Source: Gaetbulibacter saemankumensis DSM 17032
GTDB lineage: Bacteria; Bacteroidota; Bacteroidia; Flavobacteriales; Flavobacteriaceae
DNA length: 64,000 nt
NCBI RefSeq assembly: GCF_000425645.1
Contig: NZ_KE384430.1
Location: forward strand, 1,481,540 to 1,545,539
Direction: 5' to 3'
Part shown: one piece after another, positions 1-8,518 of the stretch
Position numbering within the stretch: position 1 is the stretch's first letter
Layout of the letters: every line of letters starts with the position of its first letter
Notes under the pieces: model-generated
What the model was told of the DNA's origin: nothing
The model's input: the letters and a program-made list of their open reading frames with translations, nothing else
Databases searched by the model: none
Made by a program: the position numbers and the translations under genes

Positions 1-20
1 GTAAAAGATATGTTTTCATA

Positions 21-66
21 AAATGTAGCTTATTCCTAGTTAATATATTTATGCTACATTTTTTTA
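21..66 (+). terminator. possible terminator hairpin of an upstream gene
   Basis: Nine-base arms AAATGTAGC (21-29) and GCTACATTT (53-61) are separated by 23 bases and followed by a T-run. The loop is long, so this is only a weak candidate for the end of a gene lying left of the window. Confidence 0.3.
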
Positions 67-120
67 TAAGTTCTTAAATTTTTTTAACATTTTTTAAGAA
101 AAAAAAACTATATTTGGTTC

Positions 121-155
121 ATCACTAATCACGTATTAGTGATAATTTTTCTTTT
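121..155 (+). other. perfect 9-bp hairpin with T-rich tail
   Basis: ATCACTAAT (121-129) and ATTAGTGAT (135-143) form a perfect stem with a five-base loop, followed by a T-rich stretch (146-157). A promoter-like TATATTTG lies just upstream (109-116). It could be a second terminator or an operator. No gene is visible between 1 and 355. Confidence 0.35.
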
Positions 156-171
156 TCATAGCAATTTTTTT

Positions 172-210
172 CCCATCCTTTATCTTTTTAAAGGGTGGGT
201 TTTGTTTTTT
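172..210 (+). terminator. intrinsic terminator-like hairpin
   Basis: CCCATCCTTT (172-181) pairs with AAAGGGTGGG (190-199) with one G-T wobble, followed by TTTTGTTTTTT. It is a strong intrinsic terminator shape, reading toward the first gene of the window but ending about 145 bases before it, so it probably closes an upstream transcript. Confidence 0.6.
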
Positions 211-355
211 AATTGCTAAGTAATTTAAAATGTGTTTGCTATAACCAAATTAGGTATTTATGCAGGTTGACTTTTTTTAAATTAACCTGAAGTTCTGGGG
301 GTGATGACTCAACATTTAATATATTTACAGCTACAAGTCAATTCAGAAAATACAA

Positions 356-1282
356 ATGAGTAACTTATTAGAAGTTAACGAGGTTTCTAAAAATTTCGGG
401 AAGTTTAAAGCCCTTAACAATGTGTCTTTATCAGTGCCTAAGGGGAGTATTTTTGGACTTCTTGGTCCGAATGGTGCGGGAAAAACCACTTTAATTCGTA
501 TTATAAATCAAATTACGATGCCTGACTCAGGAACCGTAAAAATTGATAATGAATTTTTAAACGAAAACCATATTAAAGATATTGGTTATCTTCCGGAAGA
601 ACGAGGACTTTATAAATCGATGAAAGTTGGAGAACAGGCATTGTATCTCGCACAGTTAAAGGGTTTAAGTAAAACAGAAGCTAAAGCTCGATTAGAATAC
701 TGGTTTGATCGGTTGGAAATAGGTGACTGGTGGAATAAAAAAATTCAGGAGCTCTCCAAGGGGATGGCTCAAAAAATACAATTTGTGGTTACGGTGCTTC
801 ATAAGCCAAAACTGTTAATTTTTGATGAACCTTTTTCAGGATTTGATCCTATTAACGCTAATTTAATTAAAGATGAAATTTTACACCTCCGGGATGAAGG
901 TGCTACTGTAATTTTTTCTACACACCGTATGGAATCAGTAGAAGAACTTTGTGATGATATTGCATTAATTAACAAGTCAAATAAAATTCTCGATGGTAAG
1001 CTAATCGATATTAAACGACAGTATAAAATTAATACCTTCGAGGTAGGTTTAAAAACCGATAATCATGAGGTTGTTACCCATGAGTTGGCTGAGAAATTTG
1101 AAATTTCAACGGCAAATTTTAAAACACTAGATAATGAGTTAAAATTGAATATAAAGCTTGTTAATGGCGATTTGCCTAACGACTTAATTAATTATTTAAC
1201 AACTAAAGGCGAATTGTCACATTTTGTTGAATTAATACCTAGCGTGAACGACATTTTTATTGAAACCGTAAAGAATAATTAG
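356..1282 (+). CDS. ABC transporter ATP-binding protein (NatA/ABC-2 type)
   Basis: Nucleotide-binding subunit of an ABC-2 type exporter; it would hydrolyse ATP at the inner membrane to drive the permease encoded 5 bases downstream. Seen: Walker A GPNGAGKT at residues 37-44, an ABC signature of the degenerate form LSKGMAQK at 133-140, Walker B LLIFDEP at 153-159 and the H-loop His190. The last 85 or so residues resemble the C-terminal extension (DUF4162 type) common in this subfamily. The degenerate signature and the permease sequence suggest the NatA/NatB (sodium or drug export) group, but the substrate cannot be read from sequence. At 308 aa the length is normal. Co-transcription with the three following genes is likely from spacings of 1-5 bases. 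Confidence 0.9.
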   Translation: MSNLLEVNEVSKNFGKFKALNNVSLSVPKGSIFGLLGPNGAGKTTLIRIINQITMPDSGTVKIDNEFLNENHIKDIGYLPEERGLYKSMKVGEQALYLAQLKGLSKTEAKARLEYWFDRLEIGDWWNKKIQELSKGMAQKIQFVVTVLHKPKLLIFDEPFSGFDPINANLIKDEILHLRDEGATVIFSTHRMESVEELCDDIALINKSNKILDGKLIDIKRQYKINTFEVGLKTDNHEVVTHELAEKFEISTANFKTLDNELKLNIKLVNGDLPNDLINYLTTKGELSHFVELIPSVNDIFIETVKNN

Positions 1283-1287
1283 TATTA

Positions 1288-2601
1288 ATGAATCATTTAC
1301 CTCTTATAATTAAGCGTGAATATTTAACGAAAGTTAGGAATAAGTCGTTTATAGTTATGACTTTTTTGAGTCCAATTATTGTCATTGCCCTTTCAGCATT
1401 TATAGCCTATTTATCTCAAATAAATAAAGATAAAGTGCGTACCATTGCGGTTTTAGATGAATCTAGATTGGTAATGGACGTATTTAATAGTACAGAGCAT
1501 ACTACCTATAATTTGCTTGAGCAACTTTCATTAGACGATGCCATTAATGTAGTAAAAGAAACCAGTGCTTACGGATTACTTTATATAGAAAGGCATGATA
1601 GTCTTCAAGCTATTTCCAATCGTATCAAGTTTTATTCTGAAGAGACACCATCGTTAACTTTAATTTCGGATTTAGAAAGTAAGTTAGAACAAAAACTCAC
1701 TAATTTAAACATGAGTAATAATGGGGTAGACCTTGATATTATTAACAAAACAAAGATTTCTGTTGACATACAACAGGAAAGTTTTGCTGGTGAAAAAACT
1801 TCAAAAACCGATAGTCTGGTAAAACTAATCTTTGGTATTGCGGTGGGGTATTTGCTATTTATGTTTATTATTATTTATGGCAACATGATTATGCGAAGCG
1901 TAATCGAAGAAAAGACGAGTCGTATTATTGAAGTGATAATATCTTCGGTGAAGCCCGTTCAGCTTATGTTGGGGAAAATAATAGGGACTTCACTTGCGGG
2001 AATAACACAATTTGTAATTTGGTTAATTTTAGGAGGTGTTTTGATAACTGTATTATCGTTTGTATTTGGTATTAATATGTCCGAAATGCAATCACCTCAG
2101 GAGGAGATAATGAAACAAGCTATGACTAATCCGGAAGTTAATGTTGGGATTCAGAATTTTGTATTAGCTTTATTCAATCTTCCTTTAACCAATCTTATTG
2201 TGGCTTTTGTGCTATTTTTTATAGGAGGTTATTTGTTATACAGTTCATTGTATGCTGCGATAGGAGCTGCGGTCGATAATGAAACTGATACGCAACAATT
2301 TATGTTGCCTGTTATTATGCCGCTTATGTTGGCTGTTTATATTGGTATTTTCACAGTTATAGAGGATCCACACGGCACGGTTTCAACGGTATTTTCGTTT
2401 ATACCTTTTACGTCCTCCGTAGTAATGCTTATGCGTATTCCGTTTGGGGTTCCTATATGGCAACAGTTGGTTTCATTTTTGATTTTGATTGCTACCTTTA
2501 GGTTAACGGTTTGGTTTGCTGCAAAAATATATAGAGTCGGCATTTTAATGTATGGTAAAAAGCCGAGTTATAAAGAATTAATTAAATGGATAAAATATTA
2601 G
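1288..2601 (+). CDS. ABC-2 type permease (NatB-like)
   Basis: Membrane subunit partnering the ATPase just upstream. Seen: one N-terminal membrane segment (about residues 20-42), a large hydrophilic region (about 43-175) expected outside the membrane, then a block of about five membrane segments. The conserved cytoplasmic motif EEKTSRIIEVIISSVKP directly after the second segment is the hallmark of ABC-2/NatB permeases. The gene starts 5 bases after the ATPase stop and ends 1 base before the MscS-like gene, so a single operon is likely. Substrate unknown; sodium or drug export is an inference from the family only. Confidence 0.88.
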   Translation: MNHLPLIIKREYLTKVRNKSFIVMTFLSPIIVIALSAFIAYLSQINKDKVRTIAVLDESRLVMDVFNSTEHTTYNLLEQLSLDDAINVVKETSAYGLLYIERHDSLQAISNRIKFYSEETPSLTLISDLESKLEQKLTNLNMSNNGVDLDIINKTKISVDIQQESFAGEKTSKTDSLVKLIFGIAVGYLLFMFIIIYGNMIMRSVIEEKTSRIIEVIISSVKPVQLMLGKIIGTSLAGITQFVIWLILGGVLITVLSFVFGINMSEMQSPQEEIMKQAMTNPEVNVGIQNFVLALFNLPLTNLIVAFVLFFIGGYLLYSSLYAAIGAAVDNETDTQQFMLPVIMPLMLAVYIGIFTVIEDPHGTVSTVFSFIPFTSSVVMLMRIPFGVPIWQQLVSFLILIATFRLTVWFAAKIYRVGILMYGKKPSYKELIKWIKY

Positions 2602-2602
2602 A

Positions 2603-3502
2603 ATGACACAAGATTTAGAAAAAATAGAAGAGACAATATCTAAAAGTTCTGTTTGGGAAAAGATTGTAGAGTTTTTAAATTATAAACTAATTGATTTTAC
2701 CAGTGGCACTGGCGAGGAAGCTCATCAAATAGTTCTTAAAGTTAAGTATGTATTACTTGTAACATTTGTTCTTATAATAACAACTTATCTTTTAAGGTGG
2801 GTAAAAAGCTTGGTTACGAGAAAAATGCCTAATGAGGATAAGGCAAAGTTTAATACAGTTTTTTCTTTTGCTCGTTGGATTATTTATATGATCGTCATGT
2901 TGGTAGTGTTTGATTCCGTGGGTATAAATGTTACCGCCATATTTGCCGCATCTGCCGCTTTATTAATTGGTGTTGGTTTAGCTTTGCAAACCTTATTTCA
3001 AGATATAATCTCGGGAATTTTTATTTTGGTCGATCAAACGGTTCATGTAGGTGATATAATAGAACTTGATGGAAAGATAGGTCGTGTTGAGGAAATTAAA
3101 TTAAGAACCACACGAGCCGTAACTATAGATAATAAAGTACTTGTAATACCTAATCATTTATATTTAGAAAACAGTCTTTACAACTGGACTCAGAATGGAG
3201 TAAATACCAGAGAAAGTGTTACGGTTGGAGTTGCCTATGGGAGCGATGTACAGTTGGTAAAGAAGCTTCTAACACAGGCGGCAAGTACACATCCCGAGGT
3301 CTTACCTGAACCAGAAGTTGTTGTTCAATTTTTGAATTTCGGTGATAGTTCCTTAGATTTTAAAGTCGTATTTACGTTGGGAGATAGTTTTAATGCCAAT
3401 ATTCCAAAGAGTGATATAAGATTTGAAATTGATAGATTGTTTAGAGAAAATAACATTTCAATCCCATTCCCGCAAAGAGACATTCATATAATAAAGAAAT
3501 AG
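2603..3502 (+). CDS. MscS-family mechanosensitive ion channel
   Basis: Small-conductance mechanosensitive channel-like protein, expected to release solutes on osmotic down-shock. Seen: hydrophobic segments at about residues 47-65 and 85-130, the glycine/alanine-rich pore helix with VGLALQTLFQDIISGIFI typical of MscS TM3, then the beta domain with the conserved sequence VLVIPNHLYLE and an alpha/beta C-terminal domain. At 299 aa it is slightly longer than E. coli MscS because of an N-terminal extension of about 40 residues. It sits 1 base behind the ABC permease and 4 bases before the sigma-54 activator, so the four genes probably share a transcript; a functional link among them is not shown. 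Confidence 0.88.
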   Translation: MTQDLEKIEETISKSSVWEKIVEFLNYKLIDFTSGTGEEAHQIVLKVKYVLLVTFVLIITTYLLRWVKSLVTRKMPNEDKAKFNTVFSFARWIIYMIVMLVVFDSVGINVTAIFAASAALLIGVGLALQTLFQDIISGIFILVDQTVHVGDIIELDGKIGRVEEIKLRTTRAVTIDNKVLVIPNHLYLENSLYNWTQNGVNTRESVTVGVAYGSDVQLVKKLLTQAASTHPEVLPEPEVVVQFLNFGDSSLDFKVVFTLGDSFNANIPKSDIRFEIDRLFRENNISIPFPQRDIHIIKK

Positions 3503-3506
3503 AGAT

Positions 3507-4670
3507 ATGCCAAAAATATTAGTTGTTGAAGATGAAGCTGCGATAAGACGTGTGCTGGTAAAAATATTATCCGAGGAGAGTGATACTTACCAAGTGGAAG
3601 AAGCTGAGGATGGTTTAGCCGGTATAGAAAAAATTAGAAATGAAGATTATGATTTGGTTCTTTGCGATATTAAAATGCCTAAAATGGATGGTGTTGAAGT
3701 GCTAGAGGCAACGAAAAAGTTGAAACCAGAAACCCCTATTGTAATGATATCCGGTCATGGCGATTTAGATACAGCCGTTAACACGATGCGTTTAGGAGCT
3801 TTCGATTATATTTCGAAACCGCCAGATTTAAACCGATTGTTAAACACGGTTCGAAATGCTTTGGATAGAAAAGAATTGGTTGTTGAAAATAAACTTCTTA
3901 AGAAAAAAGTTGGGAAGAATTTTCAAATGATTGGTGATAGCGATGGTATTACGCGAATTAAAGATATGATTGAAAAAGTAGCACCAACGGATGCACGTGT
4001 TCTCATTACTGGTCCTAATGGAACAGGTAAAGAACTTGTTGCTCACTGGTTACACCAAAAGAGTGGGCGCTCTAAAGGTCCTATGATTGAAGTTAATTGC
4101 GCGGCCATCCCAAGTGAATTAATCGAAAGTGAGCTTTTTGGACATGTTAAGGGTGCTTTTACCAGTGCCGTGAAAGACCGTGCCGGAAAATTTGAAGCGG
4201 CTAATGGTGGTACCATTTTTTTAGATGAAATCGGAGATATGAGTCTTTCTGCACAAGCTAAAGTTCTTAGGGCTTTACAGGAAAACCGTATACAACGTGT
4301 AGGTAGTGATAAAGATATTAAAGTAAATGTTCGGGTTGTTGCCGCAACCAATAAGGATTTGAAAAAGGAAATTGCCGAAGGTAAATTTCGAGAGGATTTA
4401 TACCATAGATTAGCTGTTATTTTAATTCAAGTCCCACCATTAAATGACCGACGTGATGATATTCCGTTGCTGATTAATTATTTCGCCGAAAAAATGGCAG
4501 GTGAAAATGGTACGGCAACCAAATCGTTCTCTGATAAGGCAGTGAAACTCCTTCAAGAATATGATTGGACGGGGAATATTCGAGAATTACGTAATGTCGT
4601 AGAACGTTTAATTATCCTTGGAGGTAAAGAGATAAGTGAACAAGATGTACAGTTGTTTGCTTCTAAATAA
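3507..4670 (+). CDS. NtrC-like sigma-54 response regulator lacking a DNA-binding domain
   Basis: Two-component response regulator that would act on sigma-54 RNA polymerase. Seen: N-terminal receiver domain with acidic pocket E8-D9, phospho-acceptor Asp54, and Lys104; a central AAA+ domain with Walker A GPNGTGKE at 169-176, the sigma-54 contact loop as GAFTSA at 216-221 (the usual form is GAFTGA), Walker B IFLDEIGD and a C-terminal sensor region with the GNIREL motif. The protein stops at residue 387 soon after that motif, leaving no room for the Fis-type helix-turn-helix of classical NtrC. It may work from solution or rely on a partner. No histidine kinase gene is adjacent. Confidence is high for the domains, low for targets. 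Confidence 0.9.
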   Translation: MPKILVVEDEAAIRRVLVKILSEESDTYQVEEAEDGLAGIEKIRNEDYDLVLCDIKMPKMDGVEVLEATKKLKPETPIVMISGHGDLDTAVNTMRLGAFDYISKPPDLNRLLNTVRNALDRKELVVENKLLKKKVGKNFQMIGDSDGITRIKDMIEKVAPTDARVLITGPNGTGKELVAHWLHQKSGRSKGPMIEVNCAAIPSELIESELFGHVKGAFTSAVKDRAGKFEAANGGTIFLDEIGDMSLSAQAKVLRALQENRIQRVGSDKDIKVNVRVVAATNKDLKKEIAEGKFREDLYHRLAVILIQVPPLNDRRDDIPLLINYFAEKMAGENGTATKSFSDKAVKLLQEYDWTGNIRELRNVVERLIILGGKEISEQDVQLFASK

Positions 4671-4687
4671 TTAGAACTTTTAAGAAA

Positions 4688-4724
4688 AAAAAAGCCCTGA
4701 TTAAAATAAAATCAGGGCTTTTTT
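4688..4724. terminator. bidirectional terminator
   Basis: AAAAAAGCCCTGATT (4688-4702) and AATCAGGGCTTTTTT (4710-4724) form a 15-bp perfect stem with a seven-base loop and T-tracts on both strands. It separates the convergent NtrC-like gene (+) and the coiled-coil protein gene (-). Confidence 0.85.
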
Positions 4725-4741
4725 AATTGTGTTTCGTTGCT

Positions 4742-5509
4742 TTAATTTGTTGTAGAAGTACATATGTTTAATGAGTTTATGTACTTGTTGGCCAATGCTT
4801 TTAGTCTTAATATATAGAAGGATTTTATTTCTTCCAAACTGTTATCGGTTGATATAGAACCAGAGTCATTAGACCCCATACTGTCATTAGTGCAATTGCA
4901 TGTTTTTAAAGCATTATTGTAAGCATTAATATTCAAAAGAATAACAGATTCATAATCCTGGATGAGTTTTTCTTTTTTTAATTCCAGAGCTTTTGCATTT
5001 TGGGCTTCAAGTTTACGCTGTATTTCTAAGGCTTTTTGTTGTAAAGCTTTTTGTTGTTGTTCTAGTTTAAGTTGCTCACTTTCTAGGGTCGCGAGGTCAT
5101 TGGTATCTTCATTAATGCTCTCAGTTGGTGTATTATTAGCAACAGCTACGTTAAATTTATCCAGTTCAATTATGCTGTTCTTTGCAAGTTCTTTAGCGCG
5201 TTTAACGAAAAAACGACCATCTTCATAAGTCTCAGCAGCATCAACCTTAGCCAATAGCTCAATACTATTGAAGGCTAATTCATGAGCTGTTTCACAGCCA
5301 CAATCTTTTAATTTTTGTTTTGCCTTTTCAAAATTTTCTAATGATTTGTGGGCGTAATATTTTAAATGTGAAATATTATTAGCCTCATAAGAATCTTTAA
5401 CATTCGAATATGCATAGACTAAATAGGAATCGGCATCACCACATTTTGCCTGACCGAAAAAATGGTGGGTTATAAATAATGATAAAAAAAGTAATAGATA
5501 GGGTTTCAT
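4742..5509 (-). CDS. secreted coiled-coil protein of unknown function
   Basis: Not recognised as a named family. The open frame runs on to 5812, but the start at 5509 gives a clean signal peptide (MKPYLLLFLSLFITHHFFGQA, cleaved before KCGDAD) and avoids overlapping the divergent kinase gene; the resulting protein has 255 aa. Seen: an N-terminal helical domain with cysteine clusters (CGDADSY, DCGC), a long Gln/Leu/Lys-rich coiled coil around residues 145-190, and a C-terminal helical segment with CNCTND. Cysteine pairs suggest disulphides in the periplasm. A role cannot be assigned. It is transcribed alone and converges on the NtrC-like gene. Confidence 0.7.
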   Translation of the reverse strand: MKPYLLLFLSLFITHHFFGQAKCGDADSYLVYAYSNVKDSYEANNISHLKYYAHKSLENFEKAKQKLKDCGCETAHELAFNSIELLAKVDAAETYEDGRFFVKRAKELAKNSIIELDKFNVAVANNTPTESINEDTNDLATLESEQLKLEQQQKALQQKALEIQRKLEAQNAKALELKKEKLIQDYESVILLNINAYNNALKTCNCTNDSMGSNDSGSISTDNSLEEIKSFYILRLKALANKYINSLNICTSTTN

Positions 5510-5627
5510 AATTTTAGGGTTAAAACATAAATAGGTAAGCCAAATGTAGGTAAAACTAAATAAAATGCTTTGCTGTTCATCGAATTTATACTTTTTCCTA
5601 TATTTAAAAGGAATAAAGAATAAACTA

Positions 5628-6494
5628 ATGGAGAAATTAAACCTAGACGATTTTAAGGTAGATTCAGATATTTTATTGAAAAACAGATCCACGCATCTTA
5701 TAATAAATAAAGCAAAAAAGAAATTGGATGACGTGAGAGACGAATTAAGTGATTTGCAGGATACCATGTATGCACATGGTAAATATGCGGTGTTAGTTTG
5801 TTTGCAAGGCATGGATACTGCCGGTAAAGATAGCTTAATTCGAGAAGTTTTTAAGGAGTTTAATACGCGTGGTATAATTGTACATAGTTTTAAAGTGCCT
5901 ACCGATTTAGAGCGAAAGCATGATTATTTATGGCGTCATTATATTGCTTTACCAGCTAGAGGAAAGTTTGGAGTATTTAATAGAACACATTACGAAAATG
6001 TGTTGGTAACAAGAGTGCATCCGGAGTATATTTTGGGTGAAAATATTCCAAAAATTAAATCGGTTGATGATATTGACGAAACCTTCTGGAATACTCGTTT
6101 CGAACAAATTAATAATTTCGAAAAACATATTGCCAATAATGGTACTGTTATTTTTAAATTCTTTTTGCATCTGTCTAAAGAAGAACAAAAAGATAGGTTA
6201 CTTAGGAGGTTAGAAAAACGAAATAAAAATTGGAAATTTTCTCCAGGTGATTTAAAAGAAAGAGCACTCTGGGGAGATTATCAGGCATGTTATCAAGAAG
6301 CTATTAATAAAACCTCTAAGCCTCATGCGCCTTGGTTTGTAATACCAGCTGATGATAAACCTACGGCACGATATTTAGTAGCAAAAATTATGCTTGAAAC
6401 CTTAAGTCAATATACCGATATACAGGAGCCTGAGCTTGATGATGATGTTAAAGCTAATCTTGATTTGTATAAAGAACAATTAGAAAATGAATAG
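5628..6494 (+). CDS. ppk2: polyphosphate kinase 2 family protein
   Basis: Phosphotransferase that uses inorganic polyphosphate to phosphorylate nucleoside mono- or diphosphates in the cytoplasm. The start at 5628 (MEKLNLDDF) was chosen because 21 further codons upstream are unlike the family. Seen: single PPK2 domain of 288 aa, Walker A GMDTAGKDS from residue 61, lid-region basic residues (ERKHDYLWRHY), Walker B segment FNRTHYENVLV and the C-terminal GDLKERALWGDY motif typical of PPK2. The length and the YENVLV segment resemble the short class-III-like enzymes, but class and preferred nucleotide are not certain. It is divergent from the secreted coiled-coil gene and is followed by a separate promoter region before the M28 peptidase. 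Confidence 0.88.
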   Translation: MEKLNLDDFKVDSDILLKNRSTHLIINKAKKKLDDVRDELSDLQDTMYAHGKYAVLVCLQGMDTAGKDSLIREVFKEFNTRGIIVHSFKVPTDLERKHDYLWRHYIALPARGKFGVFNRTHYENVLVTRVHPEYILGENIPKIKSVDDIDETFWNTRFEQINNFEKHIANNGTVIFKFFLHLSKEEQKDRLLRRLEKRNKNWKFSPGDLKERALWGDYQACYQEAINKTSKPHAPWFVIPADDKPTARYLVAKIMLETLSQYTDIQEPELDDDVKANLDLYKEQLENE

Positions 6495-6572
6495 GTTCTT
6501 TAATTAATTTAAGATTTTATTTGGAAGTCTTGTTAACATAAATGGTATTTTTAGCGTAAAATATTACATGAT

Positions 6573-7949
6573 ATGTTGAAAAAAATATTGATTTGTACTT
6601 GTGTTTTATTAGGTGCTTATACTCATGCTCAGAAGGATGAGGCTGTAATTAAATCTATTTATAAAGCTTCATTAACTAATGGAAAAAGCTACGATTGGTT
6701 AAATTACTTGTCGAATCAAATTGGAAGTCGATTATCTGGATCGTTAGGTGCAGAACGTGCTGTAGAATATACCAAAGAAGAACTTGGAAATTTAGGATTA
6801 GATAAGGTTTGGTTACAGCCTGTTATGGTTCCTAAATGGGTTAGAGGAGCCAAAGAGTACGCCTACATAGAAACTGTGCCAGGTAAAACCACTACGGTTA
6901 ATATATGTGCCTTGGGAGGATCTGTGGCCACCCCATCATTAGGGATAAAAGCACAGGTGGTTGAGGTTCATGATTTTGAAGAATTAGAGGCTTTAGGTAA
7001 AGAGATGGTTGAAGGAAAAATTGTTTTTTTCAATCGTCCTATGCAAGCGGACTTAATACAAACTTTTGAAGCTTATTCGGGTTGTGTGAATCAACGTTAT
7101 GAAGGGGCTGTTCAGGCTTCAAAATTTGGTGCCGTTGGTGTGATTGTTCGATCTATGAATTTACGATTAGACGATTTGCCACATACAGGAAGTATGACTT
7201 ATAATGATTTACCTTTAGAGTCGAGAATTCCTTCAGCAGCCATTAGTACCAATGATGCAGAGGTATTAAGTACCATGCTTCAACTGGATAAGAATATTAA
7301 ACTTTATTTTAAAACTAATTGCAAACAGTTAAAAGATGTCTTGTCTTATAATGTGATAGGAGAAATTACAGGGAGTGAATTTCCGAATGAGTACATGCTT
7401 GTGGGCGGGCACTTAGATTCCTGGGATTTAGGAGATGGTTCTCATGATGATGGGGCTGGTGTGGTACAATCTATGGAAGTGTTGCGTTTGTTTAAAACCT
7501 TAGGAATTAACCCTAAACGTAGCATTCGAGTGGTGCTGTTTATGAATGAAGAGAATGGTTTGCGTGGCGGAAATAAGTACTCTGAAGAGGCCGAACAAAA
7601 AGGCGAGACACATGTTTTTGCTCTAGAAAGTGATTCTGGAGGATTTACACCCCGAGGATTTCATTTTAATTGTAGTGAAGCTAATTATCAGCAGGCACTC
7701 AGTTGGCAGGAATTATTTAAACCTTATTTAATACATTATTTTGAGAAAGGATATGCTGGTGCAGATGTAAGGCCTCTGAAATCGAAAGATAATGTATTGG
7801 TTGGTTTAGTGCCAGATTCGCAACGTTATTTCGATCATCATCATGCTAGTACTGACACATTTGATGCTGTTAATAAACGTGAACTAGAGCTAGGAGCTGC
7901 CACCATGACGAGCTTAGTTTACTTATTTGATAAATATGGAATACAATAA
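6573..7949 (+). CDS. secreted M28-family metallopeptidase
   Basis: Zinc aminopeptidase or carboxypeptidase of family M28 (Bacteroidota plasma-glutamate-carboxypeptidase-like), acting outside the cytoplasm. Seen: signal peptide of about 19 residues ending in THA-QK; a PA-type insert around residues 120-230; the metal ligands in order GGHLDSWD (His, Asp), SHDDGAG (Asp bridging), MNEENG (Glu-Glu, catalytic base and ligand), ESDSGG (Asp) and FDHHHASTDT (His). All five ligand positions are intact and the length, 458 aa, is normal. The next gene starts 2 bases after the stop, so the DinB-like protein is probably co-expressed. Peptide substrate unknown. Confidence 0.9.
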   Translation: MLKKILICTCVLLGAYTHAQKDEAVIKSIYKASLTNGKSYDWLNYLSNQIGSRLSGSLGAERAVEYTKEELGNLGLDKVWLQPVMVPKWVRGAKEYAYIETVPGKTTTVNICALGGSVATPSLGIKAQVVEVHDFEELEALGKEMVEGKIVFFNRPMQADLIQTFEAYSGCVNQRYEGAVQASKFGAVGVIVRSMNLRLDDLPHTGSMTYNDLPLESRIPSAAISTNDAEVLSTMLQLDKNIKLYFKTNCKQLKDVLSYNVIGEITGSEFPNEYMLVGGHLDSWDLGDGSHDDGAGVVQSMEVLRLFKTLGINPKRSIRVVLFMNEENGLRGGNKYSEEAEQKGETHVFALESDSGGFTPRGFHFNCSEANYQQALSWQELFKPYLIHYFEKGYAGADVRPLKSKDNVLVGLVPDSQRYFDHHHASTDTFDAVNKRELELGAATMTSLVYLFDKYGIQ

Positions 7950-7951
7950 TT

Positions 7952-8518
7952 ATGACTAAATTTTTAATCGCTCTTTTTTCAATTTTAACTTTCCAAAGTT
8001 TTGCACAAACTATGAATGATGAAACATTGCCTTATTACGAAATTCCAGATTATGATGAAGCTTATACTGCAGCTAGTGTCGCGGCACGTATGATTGATGG
8101 TTTAGGATTTCGCTATTACTGGGCTACGGAAGGTTTAAGACCAGAAGATCTAGCATATAAAACAATAGAGTCGGCGCGAACATCTGATGAAACCATTGAG
8201 CATTTATATGGTTTATCTAAATTTATTAGAAACAGTATTTTAGAAAGTAATAAGGATGCTAATAAAGCAGAATTGAGTTTCGAAGACAAGCGAAAAAAAA
8301 CGCTAGAAAATTTAAAATTGGTTTCAGAAGTTTTGAGAAGAAAGGATAATCCGTTTAATCTGGAAGAGACGGAAATTCCTTTTTGGAATTTAATTAATGG
8401 TCCTATATCGGACGCGCTTTGGCATTGCGGTCAAATTGTGGCCTTTAGGCGTGCTTCAGGAAATCCGTTCACATCTAATGTGAGTTTGTTTTCAGGGAAA
8501 ATAAAAAACAAGAGTTAG
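7952..8518 (+). CDS. secreted DinB-superfamily-like protein
   Basis: Small exported protein with a signal peptide (residues 1-18, ending SFA-QT). The body is all-helical in character, and the end of the sequence, with SDALWHCGQIVAFRRASGNP, matches the last helix of DinB/YfiT-type four-helix proteins, in which His residues bind a metal. The first histidines of the usual metal triad are not obvious (H at EHLYGL is a candidate). Catalytic activity is therefore unclear. It follows the M28 peptidase by 2 bases and its stop overlaps the stop of the convergent gene by 4 bases. Confidence 0.6.
   Translation: MTKFLIALFSILTFQSFAQTMNDETLPYYEIPDYDEAYTAASVAARMIDGLGFRYYWATEGLRPEDLAYKTIESARTSDETIEHLYGLSKFIRNSILESNKDANKAELSFEDKRKKTLENLKLVSEVLRRKDNPFNLEETEIPFWNLINGPISDALWHCGQIVAFRRASGNPFTSNVSLFSGKIKNKS

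Noticed and set aside
4043-4351. 102-codon minus-strand open frame inside the NtrC-like gene
   Set aside because: It lies wholly within a strongly supported coding region in the opposite frame and has no family resemblance.
5510-5812. N-terminal extension of the coiled-coil secreted protein to 5812
   Set aside because: The extra 101 codons overlap the divergent ppk2 gene, are unlike a protein N-terminus, and put the signal peptide in the middle of the chain; ATG 5509 gives a normal signal sequence.
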